Shown: positions 16,168 to 25,308 of the stretch, one piece after another
Numbering within the stretch: the first letter of the stretch is position 1
Layout: each line of letters starts with the position of its first letter
Assembly (NCBI GenBank): GCA_946186125.1
Contig: CAMHLZ010000001.1
Coordinates: 1 to 64,000, forward strand
From: an uncultured Lachnospira sp.
Lineage (GTDB): Bacteria; Bacillota; Clostridia; Lachnospirales; Lachnospiraceae
Direction of reading: 5' to 3'
Length of the DNA: 64,000 nt
Translations under genes and position numbers: made by a program
The notes under the pieces: model-generated
Told to the model about the DNA's origin: nothing
Database searches by the model: none
What the model saw: the letters and a program-made list of their open reading frames with translations, nothing else

Positions 16168-17568
16168 CTATGGAGTTATATTACCCAGCTGACTAATAAT
16201 ACTATCTATCTTTGTCTTCAATACAAGCAGCTTTGTATCACCATTTATAGTTGCCTGATAATAACTTCCATTGTACTTAGTAAATTCCATCGTTACAGTT
16301 TCAAAACCTGCAACACTTGTATTATATGTCAATGTAAGCTCAGAATCAACAGGTAAAATTGTGTTCCCATCTTCAATAACAGTTTCTGCCTGCAGTTCAT
16401 AGATTTCATTATATACAGCTTCGTATTTCGATGAATCCGTGATTGCACCATTTTCAATTAAATCATATGAAGTCCCTTTTACATCTGCCTTCAAAGAAGT
16501 GACATTACTGCTATTTATTCCAAACGCATTCTTTGTAACAAGCTGCGAAGTATCTTTAAGTATTGATTCTATGCTGTCTTTCGATACTATATTTATCATA
16601 TTACTATCTGCTGCTTTTACGTAATAATCTCCATCTTCATTCTGACTACCGATATCAAAACTGAATTCTTTTTCAACTTTTACTTCACTGTCATCTGACG
16701 ACTCTTCCTTAGTCTCAGTTTCATCACTGCTCTGTGTCTCTTTGTATTTTACGGTTACAGTCTTTTTATTCTCATCGTCAAGACCGTACTGGGTTAATTC
16801 ATCACCTGATGCTTTGTATTTTGCACAACCCGTGTATGACATTCCCGTAATAGCTGTAATAACTTCATTCACGGCAGTGGTATCCATTGCAATATACTTA
16901 CCTTCATGATCTTTTGCAAACCAATTATTTGATAATGTATAATCATATTGCTGATTTCCTGACTCAAAATAATCATATTGTGTACCATTTATAACCATTC
17001 CATATACGTCAGAATCAGTTATTGACGGAACCGTATCCATAACTGCCATGTCATTTAATGATACATTTAATGAATCCGGAAGTGTACTGTCTATAGTATA
17101 AACTATTTCACTGCCATCAATATATGCATAATAATTTCCTGTTGAAGTCTTATTACCTATATACAACGTAACATTGGTATCACCTGAAATTTTAAGAGTG
17201 TATGCCGGGTTATCCAGACCATACTCAGCTATATTCTCAAGCGTATCCTCAAGACGTCTTTGTGCTTTGAACTCACTTAACGAATCTGTTATAGAAGAAA
17301 CCTTTGTATCATCAAGTGGAAATTCTTTATCCGGTGCATATTTCCAGGCGCTTGATGTTGAATCATATGTAAATTCCATCGTCCCCTGATTATTAGTAAT
17401 CGTAAGAGTGCTAATTCCGGCTGCATCAGCATTAATCAACGTCTCAGAATCTTCTTCCGTCTCATCCTCATTTTTACTGTTATTATCCTTAAGCACGAAG
17501 AATGTTCCCGCAAGTATTACAAGTAAAGTAATCAATACAATAAAAGGCTGCATTTTTTTCTTTTTCAT
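16168..17568 (-). CDS. DUF4340-domain membrane-anchored protein
   Basis: A 466-residue protein with one N-terminal transmembrane helix (about residues 8-26) and a large extracytoplasmic part. The repeated pattern of a DUF4340-like domain is visible (YGLDNPAYTLKISG ... YGLDDENKKTVTVKY). A low-complexity acidic insert (SSDETETKEESSDDSE) lies near the middle. Such proteins are encoded with Gld-like ABC systems and their role is unknown. The start codon overlaps the stop of the upstream GldG-like gene by one base (TAATG). Confidence 0.82.
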   Translation of the reverse strand: MKKKKMQPFIVLITLLVILAGTFFVLKDNNSKNEDETEEDSETLINADAAGISTLTITNNQGTMEFTYDSTSSAWKYAPDKEFPLDDTKVSSITDSLSEFKAQRRLEDTLENIAEYGLDNPAYTLKISGDTNVTLYIGNKTSTGNYYAYIDGSEIVYTIDSTLPDSLNVSLNDMAVMDTVPSITDSDVYGMVINGTQYDYFESGNQQYDYTLSNNWFAKDHEGKYIAMDTTAVNEVITAITGMSYTGCAKYKASGDELTQYGLDDENKKTVTVKYKETQSSDETETKEESSDDSEVKVEKEFSFDIGSQNEDGDYYVKAADSNMINIVSKDSIESILKDTSQLVTKNAFGINSSNVTSLKADVKGTSYDLIENGAITDSSKYEAVYNEIYELQAETVIEDGNTILPVDSELTLTYNTSVAGFETVTMEFTKYNGSYYQATINGDTKLLVLKTKIDSIISQLGNITP

Positions 17569-19031
17569 TATGCTCTTCTCCTTCTATACCATATTACAAA
17601 TCCTATTACTATTACAAATAGTGGAATCAATACTACATAACATACAGTCCATGCATTTGCCTTACCTGCGGCGATTGTGTTTTGTGCAACATCCATTGAT
17701 TTTGCATCAATACTGATTGTACCTGCTGATTTTAAATCACACATCCATGAAACTGAATTTTTAAGCATATCAACATTTGCCAGTGAATATGAATTTATAA
17801 TATCATCCGTAAACATTATATATGATCCGTAAACGACAAGTTTTGTCGTACTGTCTTCATTCTCCTCTGTGATTGAAACCGCAAGTGAAAACGGACCACT
17901 TATGTCATCAGAAGATTTTGTATTTGTTCCATCTGCAGCTATCTCTGCGCCATAATCAACATCTGAATATGAACTGTCTGATGTAGTCAGAAGGTCTTCT
18001 ATTTTAAGAGTCTCTCTGGCTCCATCTACTTTTTTTATTCCCTGTGATATAGGAGCCATCACATACATACTGTTGTAGAATGATGATGTAATATCATGTT
18101 GTTTTATCTCCGGTATCAGGTAATATCCCTGTCTGAAGTAATAATTCTCATCTACTTCATTTACATATCCCTGCTCCATCGCAACACCATATGCATCAAG
18201 TACACTTCCAAAATTCGGCAAATCTCCGGCTGAGAAATAATAATTCATAACTATTAATGCTTTTCCGCCATTCTCAAGATATGAAATTATACTCTGTGCT
18301 TCTTCTTTACTGCAATCTTTAGCAGGTGCAAATATTCCGAGTATATCACAATCTTCCGGTACATTTCCGGCTGTAAGAAGGTTCAAATCTGCCATCTCAA
18401 TATTTTGCTTTACAAATGCATCTGATATTGTCTGGCTTAATTTCTGCTCATCATGTCCCGTAAGTGTGTACATCTTGGGAAGTTCATCCATGGTAACATA
18501 ATTGATAGCTGACGTAATCTCACCCTCACCGTCAAAACTTGTAGATGTATTTCCTGTCGTATAATATCCCGAATAATCAGTCTCATAAATATCCGAATAA
18601 TCTATAAGCTTTTTCTTATCTCCATTTAGAACTATAAGGCTGTTTTGTGACAGGTCTGATGCTTCATACTGAGTTACAAGACCAGGGTTTAATTCAGGAT
18701 CTAAGCTTTTTACAGTAATCTTATCAGATAAATCCTGATATTTTTTTAGGAGCTTTGAAATAGTTTTATCTTCACTTCCTTTATTTGACACCTGATAAAT
18801 GGTTATTTCATCATTAAGCTTTTTCAAAATATCTTTTGTCGATTTACTTAATGTAAAATATTTCTGACTTGTCAGATCAATTGATTTTACTGAATCCGGA
18901 AGCTGGGTAGCAACCATATTTATAGCAATTATAACTGCAATTACTACAGCACACAAACCGGCACTATAACTGCCTTTCTTAAAAGCACCGGATTTAAATG
19001 ATTTCTTTATGTTATTATCTTTCACTTTCAT
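17568..19031 (-). CDS. GldG-like auxiliary protein of ABC system
   Basis: A 487-residue protein with an N-terminal membrane helix, an extracytoplasmic ABC_transp_aux-like region (starting near DLTSQKYFTLSKSTKDIL) and a C-terminal transmembrane helix ending in RRRRA. Its arrangement after an ATPase and a permease matches gldG-type genes first described in Bacteroidetes gliding loci. In non-gliding Firmicutes the function is not established. AAAGG lies eight bases before the start. It is separated by 19 bp from the permease gene upstream. Confidence 0.82.
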   Translation of the reverse strand: MKVKDNNIKKSFKSGAFKKGSYSAGLCAVVIAVIIAINMVATQLPDSVKSIDLTSQKYFTLSKSTKDILKKLNDEITIYQVSNKGSEDKTISKLLKKYQDLSDKITVKSLDPELNPGLVTQYEASDLSQNSLIVLNGDKKKLIDYSDIYETDYSGYYTTGNTSTSFDGEGEITSAINYVTMDELPKMYTLTGHDEQKLSQTISDAFVKQNIEMADLNLLTAGNVPEDCDILGIFAPAKDCSKEEAQSIISYLENGGKALIVMNYYFSAGDLPNFGSVLDAYGVAMEQGYVNEVDENYYFRQGYYLIPEIKQHDITSSFYNSMYVMAPISQGIKKVDGARETLKIEDLLTTSDSSYSDVDYGAEIAADGTNTKSSDDISGPFSLAVSITEENEDSTTKLVVYGSYIMFTDDIINSYSLANVDMLKNSVSWMCDLKSAGTISIDAKSMDVAQNTIAAGKANAWTVCYVVLIPLFVIVIGFVIWYRRRRA

Positions 19032-19050
19032 TCACCATGCCTTTCCATTT

Positions 19051-19914
19051 TTAGCTATATCTTTTTTTCTGAATTGACTGTGTCGTTAAAAATATAAATA
19101 ACACCGCAACCGAAATATAATAAATTATAGCAGTAACATCAAACGTTTTCAGCGAAAAATTATTAAGCGAATCTGTCAGCGGAATCTTATTAAGCACATT
19201 GGGTATCATTCCCGCAAATACTGACTTTTTAACAAAATATAAAACCACAAGTGCCACGGTACCTATAATGCCCAATCCTGATGCGATAATTACATTAGCA
19301 GCCAGAATATAATAAATAACCGCTATTGCTATCACTACAATAATACAACCTACAAATGAAGCAAGTGCCGTTGTCGGTATAAAACTTGTGATACCTGTCA
19401 TAAGCTGTAACAGCAAAAGAACACCAAATGTAAGAACAGCCGCAATAATATTACTCTCTGTGAGTGATGAAATGAACATACCCATTGCAATATAAGCCGC
19501 TCCAATTAAAAATACTGCAAGAATACATGAATAATCAACTTTAAAATCATGTGTACCACACGTTGAAATAATAAGCGGACAGAAACACAATAATCCAATT
19601 GCAATTCCAAAAACTGTTACCATTGCCAAAAATTTACCCATAACTATCTTTGTAATGGATGCCTTTGAAGTGTAGAGAATCTGATCCGTTCCGGTTCTTA
19701 TCTCATCTGCAAAACTTCTCATTGTAAGAATAGGCAGTGCAAGAAATACTATGTATGAAATACTGTTTAACACATCTCCAAAATATGGATAACCATTTCC
19801 CATATTATAAAATGAAAAATAAATACCGACCAATGCTACTATAAAAGCAATGTACAGGCATCCAATCATATTGCTGAAATATGATTTTAAATCTCTTTTA
19901 TATACTGCATTCAT
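19051..19914 (-). CDS. GldF-like ABC-2 permease
   Basis: A 287-residue membrane permease with about six hydrophobic segments. The cytoplasmic start MNAVYKRDLKSYFSN and the segment TMRSFADEIRTGTDQILYTS are typical of the ABC-2/GldF group. It pairs with the upstream ATPase, and its ATG overlaps that gene's stop by one base. The two downstream genes encode extracytoplasmic partner proteins, so the complex probably acts at the outer face of the membrane. The substrate is unknown. Confidence 0.85.
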   Translation of the reverse strand: MNAVYKRDLKSYFSNMIGCLYIAFIVALVGIYFSFYNMGNGYPYFGDVLNSISYIVFLALPILTMRSFADEIRTGTDQILYTSKASITKIVMGKFLAMVTVFGIAIGLLCFCPLIISTCGTHDFKVDYSCILAVFLIGAAYIAMGMFISSLTESNIIAAVLTFGVLLLLQLMTGITSFIPTTALASFVGCIIVVIAIAVIYYILAANVIIASGLGIIGTVALVVLYFVKKSVFAGMIPNVLNKIPLTDSLNNFSLKTFDVTAIIYYISVAVLFIFLTTQSIQKKRYS

Positions 19915-20909
19915 TATACCTCTTCCTCCTCTTTCTCATTTTCCTTATCCTTTTTTACTTTTTCAACTTCTTTTTTATTTCCGGAAGTAAGCTTAATAAA
20001 TACATCTTCTAATGACATCTTATGTGAATAAAGCTCTATAAGGCTTACACCGTTATCTGCAAATGCTTTGAAAATACGTTCTCTCATATCTTCATTTGTA
20101 CTCATCGTGACAACCGCTTCAACCGTACCAGTCTCTTCACTCTTTTTAACATTCATAGATGCTATGCCCGGTATCGTTTTAAGAACATTTGAAACTGCAT
20201 TTACGTCAGCATTTGATTTAATAATAATCTTAGACGTGTCTTCCATAATCTTCTCGAGCCTTGCAGGTGTATCGCATGCAACCATCTGCCCATGAGAAAT
20301 AATCATTACTTCATCGCATACTGCACTGACCTCCTGCATAATATGCGAACTCAGTATAACTGTATGGTCTTTACCTAATTTTTTAATCACATTTCGAATC
20401 TCAATAATCTGGTTTGGATCAAGTCCTACAGTCGGCTCATCCAGTATAATTACATCAGGAAGTCCTAATACTGCCTGTGCAAGTCCTACTCTCTGTCTGT
20501 AACCTTTTGAAAGATTCTTAATAAGTCTTCCCTGTACATCCGAAATCTTCGTCAGCTGCATAGCGTCAGTAATCGCCTTTGCTCTCTTTCCTTTCGGAAT
20601 GCCTTTAAGCTCAGCTGCAAATTTCATATATTCTATCACCTTCATATCTACATATAAAGGTGGAATCTCAGGCAGATAGCCAATTCTCTTTTTTGCTTCC
20701 TCAGGCTCTTCACTAATACTGTGTCCGTCTATAAAAACATCTCCTTCAGTAGCTCCAATATATCCTGTCATTATGTTCATTGTCGTGGACTTTCCTGCTC
20801 CGTTAGGTCCCAAAAATCCATATATTTTACCGGATTCCACGGTAAAACTTAAATGGTCAACCGCCAGATGACTACCATATTTTTTGACCAGATTTTTTAC
20901 TTCTATCAC
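19914..20909 (-). CDS. GldA-like ABC ATP-binding protein
   Basis: A 331-residue ATPase. Walker A GPNGAGKST, signature LSKGYRQRVGLAQA, Walker B VIILDEPTVGLD and switch His (SSHIM) are all intact. The C-terminal domain ends in a highly charged tail (KKDKENEKEEEEV). The start is GTG 20909, preceded by ATGGAGG; the ATG at 20927 lies before that site. It is the first gene of the four-gene unit ATPase-permease-GldG-DUF4340. Confidence 0.88.
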   Translation of the reverse strand: MIEVKNLVKKYGSHLAVDHLSFTVESGKIYGFLGPNGAGKSTTMNIMTGYIGATEGDVFIDGHSISEEPEEAKKRIGYLPEIPPLYVDMKVIEYMKFAAELKGIPKGKRAKAITDAMQLTKISDVQGRLIKNLSKGYRQRVGLAQAVLGLPDVIILDEPTVGLDPNQIIEIRNVIKKLGKDHTVILSSHIMQEVSAVCDEVMIISHGQMVACDTPARLEKIMEDTSKIIIKSNADVNAVSNVLKTIPGIASMNVKKSEETGTVEAVVTMSTNEDMRERIFKAFADNGVSLIELYSHKMSLEDVFIKLTSGNKKEVEKVKKDKENEKEEEEV

Positions 20910-21024
20910 AATAATTCCTCCATTCACTTAAACTGTAATCTCGAAATTCACTATAAAAAATTTATATGATTATAATTTGATAAAATTGTGTTTTTTTTGT
21001 GTCCAAAACATTTACACTCACAAA

Positions 21025-21056
21025 ACAGCAAGCATACTATTTTGTACACTTGCTGT
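21025..21056 (-). terminator. Terminator of serS
   Basis: On the minus strand ACAGCAAG...CTTGCTGT with inner pairs gives a 13-bp stem (two G-T pairs) and a 6-nt loop, followed by TTTTG. It lies 33 bp after the serS stop. Confidence 0.8.
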
Positions 21057-21088
21057 ATATCCTGTGCGAATTATTCATTAAATATAGT

Positions 21089-22369
21089 TTACTGAATTTT
21101 ATCTTTTCCGCCCATATATGGCCTTAATGCTTCTGGAATATTTATCGTACCATCTGCATTAAGATTGTTCTCAAGAAATGCAATAAGCATTCTAGGTGGT
21201 GCTACTACAGTATTATTCAATGTGTGGGCAAAATATTTCTCACCATTTTCACCTTTTACCCTGATTTTAAGTCTTCTTGCCTGAGCGTCACTTAAGTTTG
21301 AACAGCTTCCGACCTCAAAATACTTCTTCTGTCTCGGTGACCATGCCTCTACGTCAATTGACTTAACTTTCAAATCTGCTAAATCGCCCGAACAGCACTC
21401 TAAAGTTCTGACAGGAATATCCAGACTTCTGAATAAATCTACTGTGTTCTGCCATAATTTATCAAACCACATCGGGCTTTCCTCCGGCTTACATACAACT
21501 ATCATCTCCTGCTTTTCAAACTGATGTATTCTGTACACGCCTCTCTCTTCAAGTCCGTGTGCACCTTTTTCTTTTCTAAAACATGGCGAATAGCTGGTCA
21601 ATGTCTTAGGAAGTGTATCTTCCGGAATAATCGTATCTATAAATTTTCCAATCATCGAATGCTCGCTTGTTCCAATAAGATATAAGTCTTCTCCCTCTAT
21701 CTTATACATCATCGCATCCATCTCAGCAAAACTCATTACCCCAGTAACAACATTACTTCTAATCATGAATGGTGGAATACAATATGTAAATCCTCTGTCA
21801 ATCATAAAGTCTCTTGCATAGGAAATAACTGCTGAGTGAAGTCTTGCAATATCTCCCATGAGGTAGTAGAATCCGTTACCTGCTACTTTATGAGCAGCAT
21901 CAAGGTCAATACCGTTAAATTTCTCCATAATATCTGTATGATAAGGAATCTCAAAATCCGGCACTACAGGCTCACCGTACTTCTGAATCTCAACATTTTC
22001 ACTGTCATCTTTTCCAATCGGCACACTTGGATCTATAATATTCGGAATCACCATCATTATCTCTGTAACTTTATCACGAAGTTCTCTTTCCTTTTCTTCA
22101 AGTTCTGCAAGGTGTGCTGATTCCTCTGTTACTTTTTTCTTTGTCTCTTCTGCTTCTTCTTTTTTTCCCTGTGCCATCAAAGCACCAATCTGCTTTGAAA
22201 GCTGATTTTTCTCAGCTCTTAAGCTGTCTGCTTCCTGCTGTACCTTTCTGCTCTCTGCATCAAGTTCAATAACCTTGTCTACCAGTTCTAACTTACTGTC
22301 CTGAAACTTATTCTTAATATTCTGTTTTACTATATCAGGATTTTCTCTTAAAAATTTTAAATCTAACAT
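21089..22369 (-). CDS. serS: Seryl-tRNA synthetase
   Basis: A 426-residue class II aminoacyl-tRNA synthetase that charges tRNA-Ser. The N-terminal coiled-coil arm spans about residues 30-105, and motif 2 reads FRKEKGAHGLEERGVYRIHQF. The C-terminus is complete (NNTVVAPPRMLIAFLENN). ATG 22369 is set by TTGGAGGATACG; the ATG 12 bases upstream precedes that site. It is transcribed alone from the promoter at 22409-22438, with a leader too short for a T-box. Confidence 0.97.
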   Translation of the reverse strand: MLDLKFLRENPDIVKQNIKNKFQDSKLELVDKVIELDAESRKVQQEADSLRAEKNQLSKQIGALMAQGKKEEAEETKKKVTEESAHLAELEEKERELRDKVTEIMMVIPNIIDPSVPIGKDDSENVEIQKYGEPVVPDFEIPYHTDIMEKFNGIDLDAAHKVAGNGFYYLMGDIARLHSAVISYARDFMIDRGFTYCIPPFMIRSNVVTGVMSFAEMDAMMYKIEGEDLYLIGTSEHSMIGKFIDTIIPEDTLPKTLTSYSPCFRKEKGAHGLEERGVYRIHQFEKQEMIVVCKPEESPMWFDKLWQNTVDLFRSLDIPVRTLECCSGDLADLKVKSIDVEAWSPRQKKYFEVGSCSNLSDAQARRLKIRVKGENGEKYFAHTLNNTVVAPPRMLIAFLENNLNADGTINIPEALRPYMGGKDKIQ

Positions 22370-22408
22370 CGTATCCTCCAACTATATTCCAAAAGATTTC
22401 CTCGTATT

Positions 22409-22438
22409 ATAATAGCTTAAATACGCCTTATATGTCAA
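22409..22438 (-). promoter_or_regulatory. serS: serS promoter
   Basis: Minus strand: consensus -35 TTGACA (22438-22433), 18-bp spacer, -10 TATTAT (22414-22409). It gives a leader of about 30 nt. Confidence 0.65.
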
Positions 22439-22450
22439 GTGTCTCAAACA

Positions 22451-22477
22451 TGTAAATACTTTTACACTTCAAAGTGT
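22451..22477. promoter_or_regulatory. Overlapping palindromes between serS and tyrA promoters
   Basis: Two overlapping inverted repeats: TGTAAA-tact-TTTACA (22451-22466) and ACACTT-ca-AAGTGT (22464-22477). They sit just upstream of the tyrA -35, and between the two divergent promoters. They look like an operator; the protein is unknown. Confidence 0.45.
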
Positions 22478-22481
22478 TACA

Positions 22482-22510
22482 TTGACAACGCAACTATTCT
22501 GTCCTATAAT
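22482..22510 (+). promoter_or_regulatory. Consensus promoter of tyrA-aroA
   Basis: TTGACA (22482-22487), exact 17-bp spacer, TATAAT (22505-22510): a perfect sigma-A promoter. Confidence 0.85.
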
Positions 22511-22547
22511 GACAAATGTTATAATATTTAGAAAGAATGGATTTGTT

Positions 22548-23399
22548 ATGGATAATTTATGTATAGGTTTTATCGGTCTGGGACTGATTGGCGGTTCACT
22601 TGCAAAAAGCATTCGTCATACTTTCCCTGATTTTAAAATCATCGCATTTAATCGTAGTGAAGCTCCAAGAATTGCCGCTCTTAACGATGGCACGGCAGAT
22701 ATCGTATGTGAGCAAATCGATATGAGTTTTTCCGGTTGCGATTATATATTTCTCTGCACCCCCGTAGAATATAATAGCTTTTACCTTAAACAGTTAAAAG
22801 GTATTATTAAGGATACCTGCATTATTACTGATGTAGGCAGTACTAAGACTGATATTCACGAAACAGTTATTGAAAATGAAATGGAAGTAAATTTTATCGG
22901 CGGTCACCCTATGGCCGGTTCTGAAAAAACCGGATACGACAATTCGTCTTCTGATTTGATGCAGGGCGCATTTTATGCTATTACCCCGACTAAACTGTCC
23001 GATAAAAATAAGATTGATGAACTTGTTGAAATAGTTTCGTCAATTGGTGCCATTCCTATTATACTAGATTATGCTAAACATGATTACAGCGTTGCAGGAA
23101 TAAGTCATCTTCCGCATCTTGTCGCTTCTAGCCTTGTCAATCTTATAAAGGATAATGATTATGATGACGGTATTATGAAAACGCTGGCTGCAGGAGGATT
23201 TAAAGATATAACACGAATCGCATCTTCTTCTCCTGTTATGTGGCAACAGATTTGTAATGCTAATTCTAAGAATCTTATTACTCTGATTGACAAATATATC
23301 GATTCCCTGCAGGAAATAAAAAAATCTCTTGAAGTCAGGGACGATACCTATATTCAGAATATGTTTGCAAAGAGTAAAAAATACAGGGATTCATTTTAG
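22548..23399 (+). CDS. tyrA: Prephenate dehydrogenase
   Basis: A 283-residue NAD(P)-dependent enzyme converting prephenate to 4-hydroxyphenylpyruvate in tyrosine synthesis. The N-terminal Rossmann motif GLGLIGGSLAKS is near residue 10; GSTKTDIHE, GGHPMAGSEKTG and the later SHLPHLVASSL are typical of TyrA. No ACT or chorismate mutase domain is fused. The start is ATG 22548 (GAATGG upstream); the frame stays open upstream through the promoter. It is followed 12 bp later by aroA. Confidence 0.93.
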   Translation: MDNLCIGFIGLGLIGGSLAKSIRHTFPDFKIIAFNRSEAPRIAALNDGTADIVCEQIDMSFSGCDYIFLCTPVEYNSFYLKQLKGIIKDTCIITDVGSTKTDIHETVIENEMEVNFIGGHPMAGSEKTGYDNSSSDLMQGAFYAITPTKLSDKNKIDELVEIVSSIGAIPIILDYAKHDYSVAGISHLPHLVASSLVNLIKDNDYDDGIMKTLAAGGFKDITRIASSSPVMWQQICNANSKNLITLIDKYIDSLQEIKKSLEVRDDTYIQNMFAKSKKYRDSF

Positions 23400-23411
23400 A
23401 AAGGATATACT

Positions 23412-24692
23412 ATGATTTTTACAAAAAAAAGCTCAATGAAGGGTAAAATTTCAATTCCCGGTGATAAATCTATCTCCCACCGCGCGATTATGTTCGGTTC
23501 TATCGCAGAAGGAACGACTGAAATAACTAATTTTTTACAGGGTGCTGATTGTCTTTCCACAATTGATTGTTTCAGTAAAATGGGTGTGGAAATTGAAAAC
23601 AAAGCAGACAAGGTGACGATTAAAGGTAACGGATTACATGGTCTTAAAGCTCCGAAAGAAATGCTTGATGTAGGAAACAGTGGTACTACTACACGACTTA
23701 TTTCTGGTATACTGGCTGCCCAGAGTTTTTCATGTACTTTAAATGGTGACGAATCAATCCAAAAACGCCCTATGAAGAGAATTATCAAGCCTCTTTCATT
23801 GATGGGTGCTGATATTAAAAGCATGCGTGGAAACGATTGTGCTCCTCTTGAAATTCACGGAACTACTCTTCACGGAATCCACTATGATTCTCCGGTTGCT
23901 TCTGCCCAGGTTAAATCTGCAATTTTACTTGCCGGTTTGTATGCCAAAGGCGAAACTTCAGTAACCGAACCTTATTTAAGCAGAAATCATACCGAACTAA
24001 TGCTTAAATGTTTTGGTGCAGATATTTCATCAAACGATACGACTGCAACCATTAAACCTGTCACACGCCTTACCGGACAGAAAGTCATTGTGCCGGGAGA
24101 TATTTCTTCTGCTGCTTATTTTATAGTTGCAGGACTTGTTGTTCCTAATTCTGAAATTCTGATTGAAAATGTAGGAATCAACCCTACACGCGATGGCATA
24201 ATCCGCATTGTAAAACAAATGGGCGGTAACATTGAATTATTAAATGAAAGAACCGTGGCTGGTGAAGCTGTTGCTGATATATTTGTTAAATCCAGCGATT
24301 TAAAGGCTGTAACTATCAGTGGAAATATTATTCCTACTCTTATTGATGAGATTCCTATAATTGCAATTCTTGCCTGTATGGCTGAAGGCGAAACAGTTAT
24401 TAAAGATGCTGCTGAATTAAAGGTCAAGGAATCTAACCGTATTGACGTGATGGTAAATAACCTCTCTAAAATGGGTGCCGACATCCGTGCCACAGATGAC
24501 GGTATGATTATAACCGGATGCAAACCACTTCATGGGGCAACCATAAACAGCAATGCGGATCATCGTATTGCTATGTCTTTTGCAATAGCAGGACTTGTTG
24601 CTGATGGAGAAACAGAGATAGTTGATGCGGATTGTGTGAAAATATCATATCCTGATTTTTATAATGATTTAGAATATTTGGTGGGGGCATAA
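23412..24692 (+). CDS. aroA: EPSP synthase (3-phosphoshikimate 1-carboxyvinyltransferase)
   Basis: A 426-residue enzyme of the shikimate pathway that joins phosphoenolpyruvate and shikimate-3-phosphate. It shows PGDKSISHRA near the N-terminus, GNSGTTTRL, and KESNRIDVM near the C-terminus, all EPSP synthase signatures. The start has GAAAGGA upstream. It is the second gene of the tyrA-aroA unit and ends at the bidirectional terminator 24803-24840. Confidence 0.96.
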   Translation: MIFTKKSSMKGKISIPGDKSISHRAIMFGSIAEGTTEITNFLQGADCLSTIDCFSKMGVEIENKADKVTIKGNGLHGLKAPKEMLDVGNSGTTTRLISGILAAQSFSCTLNGDESIQKRPMKRIIKPLSLMGADIKSMRGNDCAPLEIHGTTLHGIHYDSPVASAQVKSAILLAGLYAKGETSVTEPYLSRNHTELMLKCFGADISSNDTTATIKPVTRLTGQKVIVPGDISSAAYFIVAGLVVPNSEILIENVGINPTRDGIIRIVKQMGGNIELLNERTVAGEAVADIFVKSSDLKAVTISGNIIPTLIDEIPIIAILACMAEGETVIKDAAELKVKESNRIDVMVNNLSKMGADIRATDDGMIITGCKPLHGATINSNADHRIAMSFAIAGLVADGETEIVDADCVKISYPDFYNDLEYLVGA

Positions 24693-24802
24693 CTGGTGGG
24701 CACTTTGCTTTTCAGACGGGACCACAGATTATTTTTGTTTTTTGGTTTATAGTTCGTAGCTTAACAACAGCTGCACTAATTCAAATCTAAGAAATATAAA
24801 AA

Positions 24803-24840
24803 AACCTCTTCATAGTCACAACCTATAAAGAGGTTTTTCT
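24803..24840. terminator. Bidirectional terminator between aroA and PilZ genes
   Basis: AACCTCTT (24803-24810) pairs with AAGAGGTT (24828-24835), with an inner ATAG/CTAT stem. A T-run follows on the plus strand and an A-run precedes it, serving both convergent genes. Confidence 0.88.
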
Positions 24841-25206
24841 TTATTCCTGTTTTTCGTTTTCGCTTACCATCTCATATATCTGTATTTTTAACTGGTCTGA
24901 AGGCATGATTCCTATAAAACGGCATCCATACAATGTAGGACCGTCTCCGTAGTTCTCCATTCTTACTATCTCGATAACGGTCTCAAATTTCTCCTTAGTC
25001 CACAATACCACCATTGTATCATAATATGTGTTCAATTCCAATTTCTCAGTGGTCTTGAATGCTAGTCCATCTTTTGAGATATCTACCAGCTCAACTGTAA
25101 ATTCTTCTTTATTTAATCGGCTGACATCTGCCGCTCCATTTTTCATCGGATCAAGCTTGATTTTAACATCTATCTTCATCCTATTTGATTTTCTTCTCTC
25201 CTGCAT
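24841..25206 (-). CDS. PilZ-domain cyclic-di-GMP-binding protein
   Basis: A 121-residue single-domain protein. The PilZ RxxxR motif is seen at the start (RRKSNR) and the D/NxSxxG motif as DISKDG, together the cyclic-di-GMP binding residues. No partner domain is present, so it probably acts by binding a target protein. The start is ATG 25206 behind AAGGAG; the longer frame lacks a site. It lies about 100 bp after queA on the same strand and may be separately transcribed. Confidence 0.88.
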   Translation of the reverse strand: MQERRKSNRMKIDVKIKLDPMKNGAADVSRLNKEEFTVELVDISKDGLAFKTTEKLELNTYYDTMVVLWTKEKFETVIEIVRMENYGDGPTLYGCRFIGIMPSDQLKIQIYEMVSENEKQE

Positions 25207-25308
25207 ATGCTTATCTCCTTCATATTTGTATATAATCGATGTAACCAAGACAATTTTAACATATTTATCCACATTTGAAAAGCAGATTATAATTTAAAAA
25301 TTTTCATG

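Noticed and set aside
15670-16356. Long plus-strand frame opposite the amylase gene
   Set aside because: It lies antisense to a clear GH13 gene and its translation shows no domain.
22370-22408. T-box leader for serS
   Set aside because: The leader from the predicted promoter is only about 30 nt, far too short.
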